A stretch of 64,000 bases of DNA from Pseudogemmobacter bohemicus (GCF_003290025.1 NZ_QNHG01000001.1:1449319-1513318); one strand, 5' to 3'. Positions 27,833-35,912 are shown, counted from the stretch's first letter. Notes: generated by a model not told the origin, from the sequence alone. Program-made: numbers and translations.

Positions 27833-27860
27833 CTGATTTCAGTGTGTTGCGGCGCGAAGC

Positions 27861-28226
27861 TCAGGTGGGAAGCGAAGACGGTGGAGCCTTGACGACCTTG
27901 CCCGCAGCAAGATCAATCTCCCGGTAATGGGATTTCAGATAGCGCTCATAAGCTCCGTTCCTGAACTCGATGCAGTGCTGTGCCTCTTTGCGGGTCTCTT
28001 CTGGCACATCAAGACCAAGGGCCACGCGGATGAGATACGCCGCGTAAAGCTTGCCCGATGCCATAGCCGCAATGTCGTAGCCCTCTGCCCCTTCCAGATC
28101 CTCAATCACAGCCAGAAGCGCGGAGTTTTCTGGTGCGGCCTCAACAACCTCTGCACCAGCCACCATCGCGGCAAACCCTACAGTCGGGGCTGAGCGAAGA
28201 AACGAACGGCGATCAATCGCGCTCAT
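27861..28226 (-). CDS. Hypothetical protein with Tat-like leader
   Basis: 121 residues. The N-terminus DRRSFLRSAPTVGFAAMVAG fits a twin-arginine signal (RRSFLR followed by a hydrophobic stretch). The mature part is acidic and helical. The ATG overlaps the stop of the upstream gene (ATGA). A DRRSFL leader is also found in small phage or plasmid proteins of this order. Function unknown. Confidence 0.6.
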   Translation of the reverse strand: MSAIDRRSFLRSAPTVGFAAMVAGAEVVEAAPENSALLAVIEDLEGAEGYDIAAMASGKLYAAYLIRVALGLDVPEETRKEAQHCIEFRNGAYERYLKSHYREIDLAAGKVVKAPPSSLPT

Positions 28227-28414
28227 GCGTCCACCTCCTGCGACAGGAACTCGCCGAGCTGCGGCTCAATCGGGCGAACCGGCCAGGGGATTGTCATCGG
28301 TTCCCCATCCTCGCCACGGTGGAAAGCGCGGGAAAGGCGGGGGTCAGAGAACATGTCGCTGAGGCGAAGTTCTTGGTATTCAGAGGGCGTGAGTCTATAT
28401 TGGCCAGAAGCCAT
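28223..28414 (-). CDS. Small hypothetical protein
   Basis: 63 residues, beginning MASGQYRLTPSEYQELRLSD. No domain recognised. It is translationally coupled (ATGA) to the Tat-like gene that follows, so the pair forms a small operon. Confidence 0.55.
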   Translation of the reverse strand: MASGQYRLTPSEYQELRLSDMFSDPRLSRAFHRGEDGEPMTIPWPVRPIEPQLGEFLSQEVDA

Positions 28415-28525
28415 GGCGATCTCCTATTCAGATCGTTTCAGGGTTAGGGCCGGTCAGGTGTCGTAAGCACCTGGTCGGCCCGTCTCATTTCAAGGTATGG
28501 TGACCGTCACCATACCTTCTCCGGG

Positions 28526-29134
28526 TCAGTCGTCGTTTTCTACCTGCGGAACGAGGACCATGCGCATCTGCCGCCCGTTCTCGACCAGTTCGACCGGCGG
28601 CACCGGGAAGCCAAGCTGCGGCCCAATCCATTGCGCGGGCATGATGCCGTAGAGCAGGCGATACATGTCCACGATGCCGCGCTTGGTCCGCATTTCTTCC
28701 ATCGACCAATCCGGGAAAGGGCGGCGCTCGGCATCCTGCGCAACTTCGCCCTGCATGGCATAGGCCCCGGTCTTACGGATGGATGGGATCACGTCGCCCG
28801 TCACCCACTTGCGGAACCGATGCTGGATAGTGCCAGGAGTGGTGGCGAGGTGAGAACGAAGGATCAGCGTGTAAAGCCCACCCTCCGAAACAACGTTCGC
28901 TTCGCCCTGACGCCCTATGTTCAACATAGCCCGTTCGTCGTCATCAAGCGCCTGAACCGCCTGCGTCGGGTTCTTAACGCCCAGCACTGCACAGGCATCG
29001 GCGGCCACGAACCACGGGTCATCGCTGATCCACACCGCGCGAAGCATGTGCTCGCCTTCGAAAAGGAAGGGGGTCACCCCGCTTGCGGCGGCTTCAAATC
29101 CGCCCTCGCCTATATTACGTTCATGGATGGACAC
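28526..29134 (-). CDS. Bro-N domain (phage antirepressor-like) protein
   Basis: 202 residues. The Bro-N DNA-binding domain spans about residues 22-125: LRAVWISDDPWFVAADACAV, then LGVKNPTQAVQALDDDER, SEGGLYTLILRSH and FRKWVTGDVIPSIRKTGAY, the standard signature. The C-terminal ~70 residues differ from the usual KilA-C/ANT domains. Bro-N proteins act as antirepressors or modulators of phage gene expression. Confidence 0.88.
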   Translation of the reverse strand: MSIHERNIGEGGFEAAASGVTPFLFEGEHMLRAVWISDDPWFVAADACAVLGVKNPTQAVQALDDDERAMLNIGRQGEANVVSEGGLYTLILRSHLATTPGTIQHRFRKWVTGDVIPSIRKTGAYAMQGEVAQDAERRPFPDWSMEEMRTKRGIVDMYRLLYGIMPAQWIGPQLGFPVPPVELVENGRQMRMVLVPQVENDD

Positions 29135-29189
29135 GCTGATCTCCTACGTTGAGCGTGTTTCGGTTCAGTCGTGCGTCAACACGTCTGGC

Positions 29190-29372
29190 TCATTCGGCAG
29201 CGGCGGGACTGGCTTCGATCCCCTGACCCACCGCTGCCGCTCTCGCCTCACGAATAAGGCGGATAAAAATGTCGTTCATCGAAACACAGTCAGCTTCGGC
29301 CCGCTCCTGAACCCAAGAGCGATGTTGCTCCGGCAATCTCACCGTGAGACTCGACCTTTTCTTTTCGGCCAT
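29190..29372 (-). CDS. Ribbon-helix-helix (Arc-like) DNA-binding protein
   Basis: About 60 residues from ATG 29372 (MAEKKRSSLTVRLPEQHRSW); GGAG lies six bases upstream and supports this start over an ATG at 29396. The RHH plan is visible: SSLTVRLPEQ as the DNA-contacting strand, then two helices including SMNDIFIRLIREA. It is divergent from a second RHH gene at 29449, with a shared operator-like array in between. Confidence 0.75.
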   Translation of the reverse strand: MAEKKRSSLTVRLPEQHRSWVQERAEADCVSMNDIFIRLIREARAAAVGQGIEASPAAAE

Positions 29373-29384
29373 GCTATCTCCATG

Positions 29385-29458
29385 TGGCGTCGCCATGACG
29401 CCAACCTATTATGACGCCACTTTGGCGTCAATAAGAAAGTGACGCCAGATGGACGCCA
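29385..29458. promoter_or_regulatory. Operator array of TGACGCCA repeats between divergent RHH genes
   Basis: TGACGCCA occurs at 29396-29403, 29412-29419 and 29440-29447, its complement TGGCGTCA at 29423-29430, with one-base variants at 29385-29392 (TGGCGTCG) and 29450-29458 (TGGACGCCA). Six sites fit in 74 bases and the last overlaps the start codon of the right-hand gene. This is expected for cooperative RHH repressors. Confidence 0.75.
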
Positions 29459-29706
29459 GAGAAGACTTCAAGCGCACCACCCTGCGCCTACCGCAAGATC
29501 TCTATGATCAACTCGAAACTCTGGCACGTGACCACCAGCGAAGCTTGAACGCTGAAATCATAAGCATCCTAAGAGGCCACACCCGACCGCTTTTCCTCGA
29601 CCTGAATGGAGATCCCCCAACACAAGAGGAATTGGTCGCAAAAGGCTTAAAGTTTGATCTACTGATCAACACCATAAGCAGTTTCTTGGCAGACGTTCGG
29701 GACTGA
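29449..29706 (+). CDS. Ribbon-helix-helix (Arc-like) DNA-binding protein
   Basis: 85 residues. FKRTTLRLPQDLYDQLETLA is the RHH strand and first helix, QRSLNAEIISILRGH the second helix; a C-terminal tail of ~40 residues may serve for oligomerisation. It is the rightward partner of the divergent pair, with an operator copy over its start. Confidence 0.78.
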   Translation: MDAREDFKRTTLRLPQDLYDQLETLARDHQRSLNAEIISILRGHTRPLFLDLNGDPPTQEELVAKGLKFDLLINTISSFLADVRD

Positions 29707-29774
29707 TCCTCCATTGATCAGGTTGGGGTTAGGCCTCGGATCGGTCTCGACCACTGATCCGGGGCCGCTTTGTT

Positions 29775-30116
29775 TCAGGCGGCGCGGGCGTACTGGTTCT
29801 CCATCAGCACCTTGCGGTAGTTGTCGATGGCGGTCTTGAGGCGGCGTTTTGCGTTGTAAACCTTGCGCTTAGCCGCTTCGGACGACTGATATTCGCCTGT
29901 GGTCGCCGCTATCATCGCTTCCCATTCAGGAGTATTCTGCGTGATGGTGTCGATGCCTTCGCGGCGTTTGTAGTCGGCATATGCCGTCCGCAGATCGTCC
30001 TTTTCGATACCGGCAGCGATCTCCAATTCATCGACTTCCACCGCCTTGTTGGCGATATCAATGAGGATGTTCAGGAACTTACCCGCCTCTGTGAACATGT
30101 TGGCTTCCGTCATCAT
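29775..30116 (-). CDS. Helical hypothetical phage protein
   Basis: 113 residues, strongly helical and charged (ITQNTPEWEAMIAATTGEYQ, then KRKVYNAKRRLKTAIDNY). No family recognised. Its ATG overlaps the stop of the KilA-N gene (four bases), so it is the last gene of the RHH/KilA-N/unknown leftward operon. Confidence 0.6.
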   Translation of the reverse strand: MMTEANMFTEAGKFLNILIDIANKAVEVDELEIAAGIEKDDLRTAYADYKRREGIDTITQNTPEWEAMIAATTGEYQSSEAAKRKVYNAKRRLKTAIDNYRKVLMENQYARAA

Positions 30117-30922
30117 GCCATGCCCCCTTGGATTGCGAACAGCCCATCGGTCGACTTGCCGAGGCGATTGGAAGCGTAGCTGCGGGAATGCTGCCGAAGG
30201 CCGAGTTCAAGAAGCGCCTCGGCCTTATCCGGGTCGAACAGGCGGATAGCCCTGTCGCCACGGTCAGCGCGACCTTCCAGCATGCAGCCGCCCTTTTTCA
30301 GGCGATTGCCAAACCAGACGGCAGAACCTTTGATGTTCGGCGGCAGGCCGCAGGCATCCCAGATCTGCTTGGCGGTTTTGCCAGCCCGGAGAAGATAGGC
30401 GCTGGACGCCAAGCGGGCCGCGACCAGAGGCTCCACCATATTCGCAACGATACCGGGAAGCGCCTTTTCCAGCTCCGTGACCTTGTGAGCCACCATCCGC
30501 ATGATGCCGAAGCTGCGCTCTATCTGCTCAAGTACCTCGGCAGGCAGAGTCGCGCCGACCGGCTTGCCCTCCATGGCCGCCCTGACGACAGAGTTGCACC
30601 ACATGTGAAACTCATGGCTCAAATATTTGGCGTAGGCTATGGCGATCTGCCAATGGGCGAATGTTGCCCCACGACCAGAACCGCTACCACCCCGTGATGT
30701 CTGAATGTGCCCCACGGGCATATTCAGGATCATGCTGACATGCGCGATGAAATCGGCTCCTTCCTTGCGCGACCAGTTGGCCGGGCGCTTGGCTTCCGGC
30801 GAACCGGATGCCTTCCACATATCGGTCAGAGACAGCATCTCGCCTTTGTCGCGGATCGCGGTCCCATTATAGACAAGGCCCTTGCCCGAAGGCTCCGGCG
30901 ATGTCATTTGAAAATCAAGCAT
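30113..30922 (-). CDS. KilA-N domain protein
   Basis: 269 residues. The KilA-N domain occupies about residues 12-120: LVYNGTAIRDKGEMLSLTDM, then KASGSPEAKRPANWSRKEG and WQIAIAYAKYLSHEFHMWCN. A helical centre and a C-terminal domain with TAKQIWDACGLPP follow. KilA-N proteins bind DNA and act as phage regulators or inhibitors. It overlaps the upstream RHH gene by eight bases. Confidence 0.88.
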   Translation of the reverse strand: MLDFQMTSPEPSGKGLVYNGTAIRDKGEMLSLTDMWKASGSPEAKRPANWSRKEGADFIAHVSMILNMPVGHIQTSRGGSGSGRGATFAHWQIAIAYAKYLSHEFHMWCNSVVRAAMEGKPVGATLPAEVLEQIERSFGIMRMVAHKVTELEKALPGIVANMVEPLVAARLASSAYLLRAGKTAKQIWDACGLPPNIKGSAVWFGNRLKKGGCMLEGRADRGDRAIRLFDPDKAEALLELGLRQHSRSYASNRLGKSTDGLFAIQGGMA

Positions 30923-31184
30923 GCTGACAGGTTCCTTCTTTCAGCGTGTGGGAGGTGTCACCCTGCAAGGTGACGGCTTCACTTCCGGCAGCAGGGGCTT
31001 GGACGCCAATCTCACCCCCTGCTGCCGCTTCGGCCCCCTCTCCCAACAGCATCACGATGTGAGTGTTGAGCGAGCGGCCAAGACTTTTAGCCTCTATCCT
31101 CAATTTTTCGCGCAGCGGAAGCGGCAGACGAATTGCCGTCTGGACAACCCCCTCCACCCCTTTCGCTGGCATGATCGTCATCAT
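30915..31184 (-). CDS. Ribbon-helix-helix (Arc-like) DNA-binding protein
   Basis: 89 residues from ATG 31184 (MMTIMPAKGVEGVVQTAIRL); GGAGGTG, six bases before it, decides this start over the open frame to 31229. RHH signature VVQTAIRLPLPLREKLRIEA and GRSLNTHIVMLLGEG. First gene of a leftward operon with KilA-N, divergent from another RHH gene at 31287. Confidence 0.78.
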   Translation of the reverse strand: MMTIMPAKGVEGVVQTAIRLPLPLREKLRIEAKSLGRSLNTHIVMLLGEGAEAAAGGEIGVQAPAAGSEAVTLQGDTSHTLKEGTCQHA

Positions 31185-31202
31185 ATCTGACACCTCCAGA
31201 TC

Positions 31203-31262
31203 ATAAAGCACAAAGCTATAAAGCATCACGCTACGTCTTGCGTCAAGCGCATTTTAAAGCAT
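31203..31262. promoter_or_regulatory. TAAAGCA repeats between the second divergent RHH pair
   Basis: Direct copies ATAAAGCA (31203-31210), ATAAAGCA (31218-31225) and TAAAGCAT (31255-31262) in the 100-base divergent region, in noticeably AT-rich DNA. They are candidate operators for one or both RHH proteins. Confidence 0.6.
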
Positions 31263-31286
31263 CTTGCTGCATACAAGGAGAATCGA

Positions 31287-31700
31287 ATGGCACGCCCACC
31301 GGCATCGGAACAGGTACAGGTCAACTTCCGAATGCCCGCAGACCTGAAAGCGCGCATTGAGGCCGCAGCAGAGGCTAACGGCAGATCAACAACCTCCGAA
31401 CTCGTAGCTGCGCTGGAAAAAGAGTATCCGGCTCCTCTACCAACCTTCCGGTCGCTTCTTGTCGATCTTATGGATCTTCTGAAAGTCTCCACAACCAACC
31501 CTGTCGAGATGCTCGAGCTTGCCGATAGTCTTAAGCAGTCACTAGCTGGCATGCCCGAAGATGAGGCCGAGGAATTCTCAAGGAGAGGGTTGAAGGAACT
31601 GACGCCGGTGATTCAATCCAAATTAGACGATGCCAAACAGAGGCGCGCTCTAGGAGAGGTCGGCGCACGCCCTACCCCACCCGACGCCCCCGAGGAGTGA
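31287..31700 (+). CDS. Ribbon-helix-helix (Arc-like) DNA-binding protein with helical tail
   Basis: 137 residues. The RHH domain lies at residues 8-48 (VQVNFRMPADLKARIEAAAE, ANGRSTTSELVAALE) and a 90-residue acidic helical extension follows. It is preceded by CAAGGAGAATCG, a good ribosome site. It pairs divergently with the RHH gene at 31184 in the same geometry as the 29.4-kb pair. Confidence 0.78.
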   Translation: MARPPASEQVQVNFRMPADLKARIEAAAEANGRSTTSELVAALEKEYPAPLPTFRSLLVDLMDLLKVSTTNPVEMLELADSLKQSLAGMPEDEAEEFSRRGLKELTPVIQSKLDDAKQRRALGEVGARPTPPDAPEE

Positions 31701-31739
31701 CCGGACAGGAATGACCAGTCACCTTTATCTTGACTATCC

Positions 31740-31773
31740 GTATCACACCATGATACGTATCATTGCATGATAC
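31740..31773 (+). promoter_or_regulatory. Two tandem operators of higBA
   Basis: GTATCA-N5-TGATAC occurs twice back to back (31740-31756 and 31757-31773). The second overlaps the higB start codon at 31767, and the junction of the two makes the perfect palindrome ATGATACGTATCAT. A -35-like TTGACT sits at 31730-31735. This is the expected target of the HigA antitoxin. Confidence 0.8.
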
Positions 31774-32048
31774 AAAACACCAAAGGCAAGCTGATCGAGC
31801 AAGTCCTGACCGGCAAGACCGGCAAGGGCTTCCCGTCAGACCTGCTGCGGGTCGCTCAGCGCAAAGCCGCGATGCTTGAGGCCGCGAAGGTCCTGGATGA
31901 TCTCCGCGCGCCGCCGGCCAACCGGCTGGAAGCCCTCCGGGGCGACCGTGAAGGCCAGCACTCGATCCGCGTGAACGACCAATGGCGCATTTGTTTCATC
32001 TGGACCGATAACGGCCCGGAACAAGTTGAACTCGTAGACTACCACTGA
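31767..32048 (+). CDS. higB: HigB-type toxin (RelE superfamily)
   Basis: 93 residues. Ribosome-dependent mRNA interferase of the RelE/HigB fold: APPANRLEALRGDREGQHSI and RVNDQWRICFIW with conserved basic residues, and a short C-terminus VELVDYH. The order toxin-then-antitoxin is typical of higBA. The antitoxin gene begins 12 bases after the stop. Both genes look intact. Confidence 0.92.
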   Translation: MIQNTKGKLIEQVLTGKTGKGFPSDLLRVAQRKAAMLEAAKVLDDLRAPPANRLEALRGDREGQHSIRVNDQWRICFIWTDNGPEQVELVDYH

Positions 32049-32059
32049 AAGGAAACGCC

Positions 32060-32350
32060 ATGACCATGCTGCAAGTGCCGGTCCACCCCGGCGAGATCCT
32101 CAAACACGAATTCCTTGACGAGTTGGGCATCAGCGCGGGGAAGCTGGCAAAGCACATTCATGTGCCCCGGACCCGCATCGAGCGCCTGGTCAAGGAAGAG
32201 ACCCCGGTGACCACTGACACCGCTGCTCGTCTGGCCCGTGCATTCAACACGACGCCGGAATTCTGGCTCAACCTCCAGATGGCCTATGACCTGTTGGCCG
32301 ACAGGCCGGACGATGTTGCCGAAATCGCTCCGTTGTTCGCGGCAGAGTAA
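32060..32350 (+). CDS. higA: HigA-type antitoxin (XRE/VapI-like)
   Basis: 96 residues. VHPGEILKHEFLDELGISAG followed by the helix-turn-helix KLAKHIHVPRTRIERLVKEE and TTPEFWLNLQMAYDL, the standard HigA signature. It neutralises HigB and should bind the tandem operators upstream of higB. Confidence 0.92.
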   Translation: MTMLQVPVHPGEILKHEFLDELGISAGKLAKHIHVPRTRIERLVKEETPVTTDTAARLARAFNTTPEFWLNLQMAYDLLADRPDDVAEIAPLFAAE

Positions 32351-32353
32351 CCC

Positions 32354-32461
32354 ATGGTAGCCACCCCCGACTTCACAGAGCCCCTGCTGATGATCCTGAT
32401 GGCGTGGCCGGGGCTGGCTGGCGTGGTGTTCCTGCCCCTCACCTTCCTCGGCTTCGCGTGA
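32354..32461 (+). CDS. Possible 35-residue hydrophobic peptide
   Basis: Starts four bases after higA and reads MVATPDFTEPLLMILMAWPG followed by a hydrophobic end LPLTFLGFA. It is one membrane span. No ribosome site of its own; translation would be coupled to higA. Coding status uncertain. Confidence 0.35.
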   Translation: MVATPDFTEPLLMILMAWPGLAGVVFLPLTFLGFA

Positions 32462-32607
32462 CCGCATAAGCATCATAGCCCTGATCCCTCTGTCGCCGGT
32501 CTTTGTCGCCTTTCCGATGGTGGTGGGCGCGGTGTTCTGACACGCACAGGTTGACTCCCCTCTCCCCGCCCGCCGACGATGGCGGGATTGGAATCAGGGG
32601 GTAAATT

Positions 32608-33663
32608 ATGACCATTGAGAACACGCTCAAGGTTTTGACGGATCGGGTCCAGCAACACGCGAACACAATGCTGACCGAAGAAGCGGTCAAGACAGCGGTG
32701 GTCCTGCCTTTCCTGCAAGCCCTGGGCTATGACGTATTCAACCCCGGCGAAGTTATCCCTGAGTTTACGGCCGATGCTGTCGGCAAAAAGGGCGAGAAGG
32801 TCGATTACGCGATCAAGCTGGACGATCAGATCCGCATCCTGATTGAGTGCAAGCCGATCAGCACGAACCTGGACAAGGTGCATCTTGCGCAGCTTTACCG
32901 GTATTTCTCTGTCACCAGCGCCAAGTTCGCAATCCTGACCAACGGGCGTTTCTTCCATTTCCACAGCGACCTGGAGGAGCCAAACAAGCTCGACACTCGC
33001 CCTTTCTTCACCTTCGACATTTCAGAGCCGAATATTCAGGTGCTGGCCGAGCTGAAGAAGTTCGAGAAGGCGGGCTTCGATGTGGATGGCATCCTCGCGA
33101 ACGCCGAGCGCCTGAAATACACTTCCGCGCTCAAGGCGGAAATCACAAAGCAGATCGACAGCCCGAGCGAAGAGTTCATCCGCCTTCTGGCCTCCAGCGT
33201 ACATGAGGGACGCTTTACTGCCGCTGTCATTGATCAGTATCGCGGACTGGTGAAATCGGCCTTCCGAGAAGTTATCCGGGAATCTGTCCAGGATCGGCTT
33301 TCCTCCGCACTCGCTAAGACCGAGGCTCCAGCTGAGATCGTCGAAGACATCGCGCCGCAAACCGATGGCGATGTTGTGACCACGCCGGAGGAGGCTGAAG
33401 CCTTCCTGATCGTTAAAGCCATCGTATCGGCGGTGATGAAGCCCGCCCGGGTGGTGATGCGGGATCAAAAATCATACTGCGGCATTCTGGCAGATGACAA
33501 CAATCGGCGCCCTCTCGCGCGCCTGCATTTCAACCGCGCAACAAAATATCTCGGGCTGTTTGATGGTGAAGCCGAGGAGCGCGTTGTAATCGAAGATTTG
33601 GACGATATCTACGGCCATGCAGAGCGCCTACGCCAAACTGCAATCAAATACCCGGCCACCTGA
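32608..33663 (+). CDS. Orphan HsdR N-terminal-like nuclease-fold protein
   Basis: 351 residues. The first ~150 resemble the type I restriction R-subunit N-terminal nuclease (PD-(D/E)xK fold): VVLPFLQALGYDVFNPGEVI, then DYAIKLDDQIRILIECKP with the D...ExK catalytic set, and LAQLYRYFSVTSAKFAILTN. The helicase motor is absent. The C-terminal part (about 210-351) is unrelated to HsdR, with a small beta domain ending DDIYGHAERLRQTAIKYP. No HsdM or HsdS is nearby. Proteins of this form occur in phages and islands; a defence or superinfection-exclusion role is possible but inferred. Confidence 0.75.
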   Translation: MTIENTLKVLTDRVQQHANTMLTEEAVKTAVVLPFLQALGYDVFNPGEVIPEFTADAVGKKGEKVDYAIKLDDQIRILIECKPISTNLDKVHLAQLYRYFSVTSAKFAILTNGRFFHFHSDLEEPNKLDTRPFFTFDISEPNIQVLAELKKFEKAGFDVDGILANAERLKYTSALKAEITKQIDSPSEEFIRLLASSVHEGRFTAAVIDQYRGLVKSAFREVIRESVQDRLSSALAKTEAPAEIVEDIAPQTDGDVVTTPEEAEAFLIVKAIVSAVMKPARVVMRDQKSYCGILADDNNRRPLARLHFNRATKYLGLFDGEAEERVVIEDLDDIYGHAERLRQTAIKYPAT

Positions 33664-33675
33664 AAGGATTCCCCC

Positions 33676-33975
33676 ATGCGTTCAATTATTGCCCTCGCCG
33701 CCCTGGCTCTGGTGGCGGGGTGTGTGGATCCGATGGGCGTGGACCCGTCATCCAACATCAGTCTCATCACCGGAACCGGCGTCGCAGCGGTTGACCAAAA
33801 TGGCACGCGAAGCTTCCGTTATGTGTTCCCGCCCCACGCGGGCTCCGACAAAGCCCACCATAACGCAATGATTGCGCAATGGGCCGCCAAGCCAGAAGGA
33901 TGCCCGAGAGGTTACACAGTGGCGAAGGTGGAGGGTTTCCAGGGCGGACTTGTTTACTCTGGCCCTTGCCGCTGA
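33676..33975 (+). CDS. Small lipoprotein
   Basis: 99 residues. Signal peptide with lipobox (MRSIIALAALALVAGC), so a processed lipoprotein with Cys16. The mature domain carries a Cys pair (EGCPRGYT and SGPCR). Follows the HsdR-like gene by 12 bases with AAAGGA before the ATG. Island lipoproteins can alter the cell surface against other phages, but nothing in the sequence proves this. Confidence 0.72.
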   Translation: MRSIIALAALALVAGCVDPMGVDPSSNISLITGTGVAAVDQNGTRSFRYVFPPHAGSDKAHHNAMIAQWAAKPEGCPRGYTVAKVEGFQGGLVYSGPCR

Positions 33976-34005
33976 TCCTCGCCCAAATTTCCCGGAGACT
34001 TTCCC

Positions 34006-34296
34006 ATGGCTGATCACAGCTTTGCATCCAACCAAGAGGCAATACAGTTCCTTGCTGATCAGGTATCACGGTTAACCTGGGAGAACAGGGCTCTGCGGTT
34101 CTATGTCTTGGCATCCCAACGCATCGCGGAAGACGGTGGCGCTCCTGAGGGGATTGCAGAGCGGGTCCGTCATGTTGCAAGACGATTTTCAGAAGGCCAC
34201 CCCGAGAATGATCGCCGTAGTTTTATGAACGCCATCGAGGAGATATGTGGCAATCCCAGCCACATGGCCGAAGTGTTGAACTTCCCCCGGCCTTAG
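34006..34296 (+). CDS. Hypothetical helical protein
   Basis: 96 residues (MADHSFASNQEAIQFLADQV at the start), helical and charged, no recognised domain. It ends convergently with the terminase fusion, overlapping it by four bases. Last gene of the rightward run from higB. Confidence 0.6.
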   Translation: MADHSFASNQEAIQFLADQVSRLTWENRALRFYVLASQRIAEDGGAPEGIAERVRHVARRFSEGHPENDRRSFMNAIEEICGNPSHMAEVLNFPRP

Positions 34297-35912
34297 ACTG
34301 GAACCCAAACTATTCCTCGATTTCCAGCCTCTTTCTGTACGGCATCAAACATATCGATCAGCGCCTGGCCGGAATAGAGTTGCCTCGGATCAATAGCGGC
34401 AAGCGTGGCTCTCAGAGGAGGCTCTGATGAGCCAGATCCTTGGTTGCCCGATGAATTACCGGAACCTGATGATGTGACACTTGAGCCTCCGCTGGCACTC
34501 CCGCCCTTGGCTCCAGCAGCGCCCTGAACCACACCTTGGGCTACAATAAACGCGGCGGACGCCTTCCCCATTGCCATCACTTTTGCAAATGCCGCTGGCC
34601 CGGCGATTGGTCCTGCTGCTGCATATGCCTGCCACGCCGCGGCGGTCGAATTCTGGAGGGTTTCCCGCACCTTCAGCATAGTATTTATTGCGAGTGCGGC
34701 GATGCCGGCCGCTTTCGACTGCTGGCCAAACGCTCCCATCAGGCCTGCAAGATTGCTATACATTTGGCTTTGAGCCGCAACCTCAATTGACCTTTCCTGC
34801 TCCCGCATCTGGCGCAGTCGCTCCTGATGCTCCAGCTCCAGCCGCTCGATGGCCCCATGCTTATCCCCACCGAAATTACGCTCTCCGACGATCCTGTCGG
34901 CATTGTGCCGGTGGTATAGGTCAACGGATCGCCTGCCCCACCCCTCCGGTGAGAGCTGGCAGGTGCCATCCTCCAGCACGTAGGCGTGCCCATCGATCCC
35001 AAGGCCCGCCACCACGATGCCGATATCATCCCCGCCGCCGTCGCCCCGCGTGCCCGATGGGTCAACCGCGACGACAATGCGCTGAAGCTCCGGTGCCTCT
35101 TTGACCCTCAGGCTGTCGAGTCCCGGCATAGTCTTGCCGTCAGGGGCTTTGCGGTCCTCCAGCGCCCATAGCGCGCCGTTCACATCGCTCGCCCACTCGC
35201 CAGCCTCGAACCGAAGACGCTTTGCCGCTGACATCGAGGCCAGCACCTCGAAATACTCGGGTGGCAGGTTGTCCGCGTTGTCTGACGGGTTCACCTTCAT
35301 CTCGGCGTAATCGTCAGGCTTTGGCAGCGCCTCTTTGGTGCCCGGCTTCAGCTTGGCCCGGAATAGCTGATAGCTCCAATGCAACTTGGAAGGCGGATTG
35401 CAGTCGAAATAAGCCTTGAGCGCCAGATATGCCCTGCCGGTCGCCTGCGCGATCTCAGGGGCGAGGTCGCACTTTTGCGCAAGGCGAGACATGGCCATCT
35501 CGACCGAGGCCCACGGGATCTGGCTGCTCTCGTTGAAGTAGAGCGTGGCGTATTCCTGCCCGAGGATCTTCTCGACCCGCTCCTTGTCGTCTAGGCCGGC
35601 AATCCAGATCTGCGATCCGTTCGGCAGCTCGACGTAGAAGTCGGTCTTGTCAAACCTCACTGAGAGCGCAGGGAAGCAGAGCTTCAGCACCTTCGGGATG
35701 GTGTCGGACCAGACCGAGGTCTTGGCGTGGTTGAAACGAAACCGGAATATCGCATGACGCGAGCCCGGCGCATTGATGGCGCGTTGGATGAGAGCGCGGA
35801 CCAGAATGAACGTCTTGCCTGAGCGAGACCCGCCCCGCAGCATGATGTTTCGAGCCTTGCTGCCAAGAAGCCGATTGGCCTCCCGCTGCTTCGGCGTGAG
35901 CTGAGCGATCAC
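34293..35912 (-). CDS. Terminase large subunit fused to the C-terminus of a tail tape-measure protein
   Basis: 539 residues in one uninterrupted frame. Residues 1 to about 343 are a terminase ATPase: Walker A-like [15 protein letters not shown], Walker B region [15 protein letters not shown], then the start of the RNase-H-like nuclease [18 protein letters not shown] and [11 protein letters not shown]. Just after GGD the sequence becomes [20 protein letters not shown] and then a Gly/Ala/Ser-rich tail ([35 protein letters not shown]), the pattern of tape-measure C-termini. The remaining nuclease acidic residues are lost. An in-frame deletion of the whole head and front-tail module explains this. 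Its ATG overlaps the small-terminase stop. Confidence 0.85.
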   Translation of the reverse strand: MIAQLTPKQREANRLLGSKARNIMLRGGSRSGKTFILVRALIQRAINAPGSRHAIFRFRFNHAKTSVWSDTIPKVLKLCFPALSVRFDKTDFYVELPNGSQIWIAGLDDKERVEKILGQEYATLYFNESSQIPWASVEMAMSRLAQKCDLAPEIAQATGRAYLALKAYFDCNPPSKLHWSYQLFRAKLKPGTKEALPKPDDYAEMKVNPSDNADNLPPEYFEVLASMSAAKRLRFEAGEWASDVNGALWALEDRKAPDGKTMPGLDSLRVKEAPELQRIVVAVDPSGTRGDGGGDDIGIVVAGLGIDGHAYVLEDGTCQLSPEGWGRRSVDLYHRHNADRIVGERNFGGDKHGAIERLELEHQERLRQMREQERSIEVAAQSQMYSNLAGLMGAFGQQSKAAGIAALAINTMLKVRETLQNSTAAAWQAYAAAGPIAGPAAFAKVMAMGKASAAFIVAQGVVQGAAGAKGGSASGGSSVTSSGSGNSSGNQGSGSSEPPLRATLAAIDPRQLYSGQALIDMFDAVQKEAGNRGIVWVPV

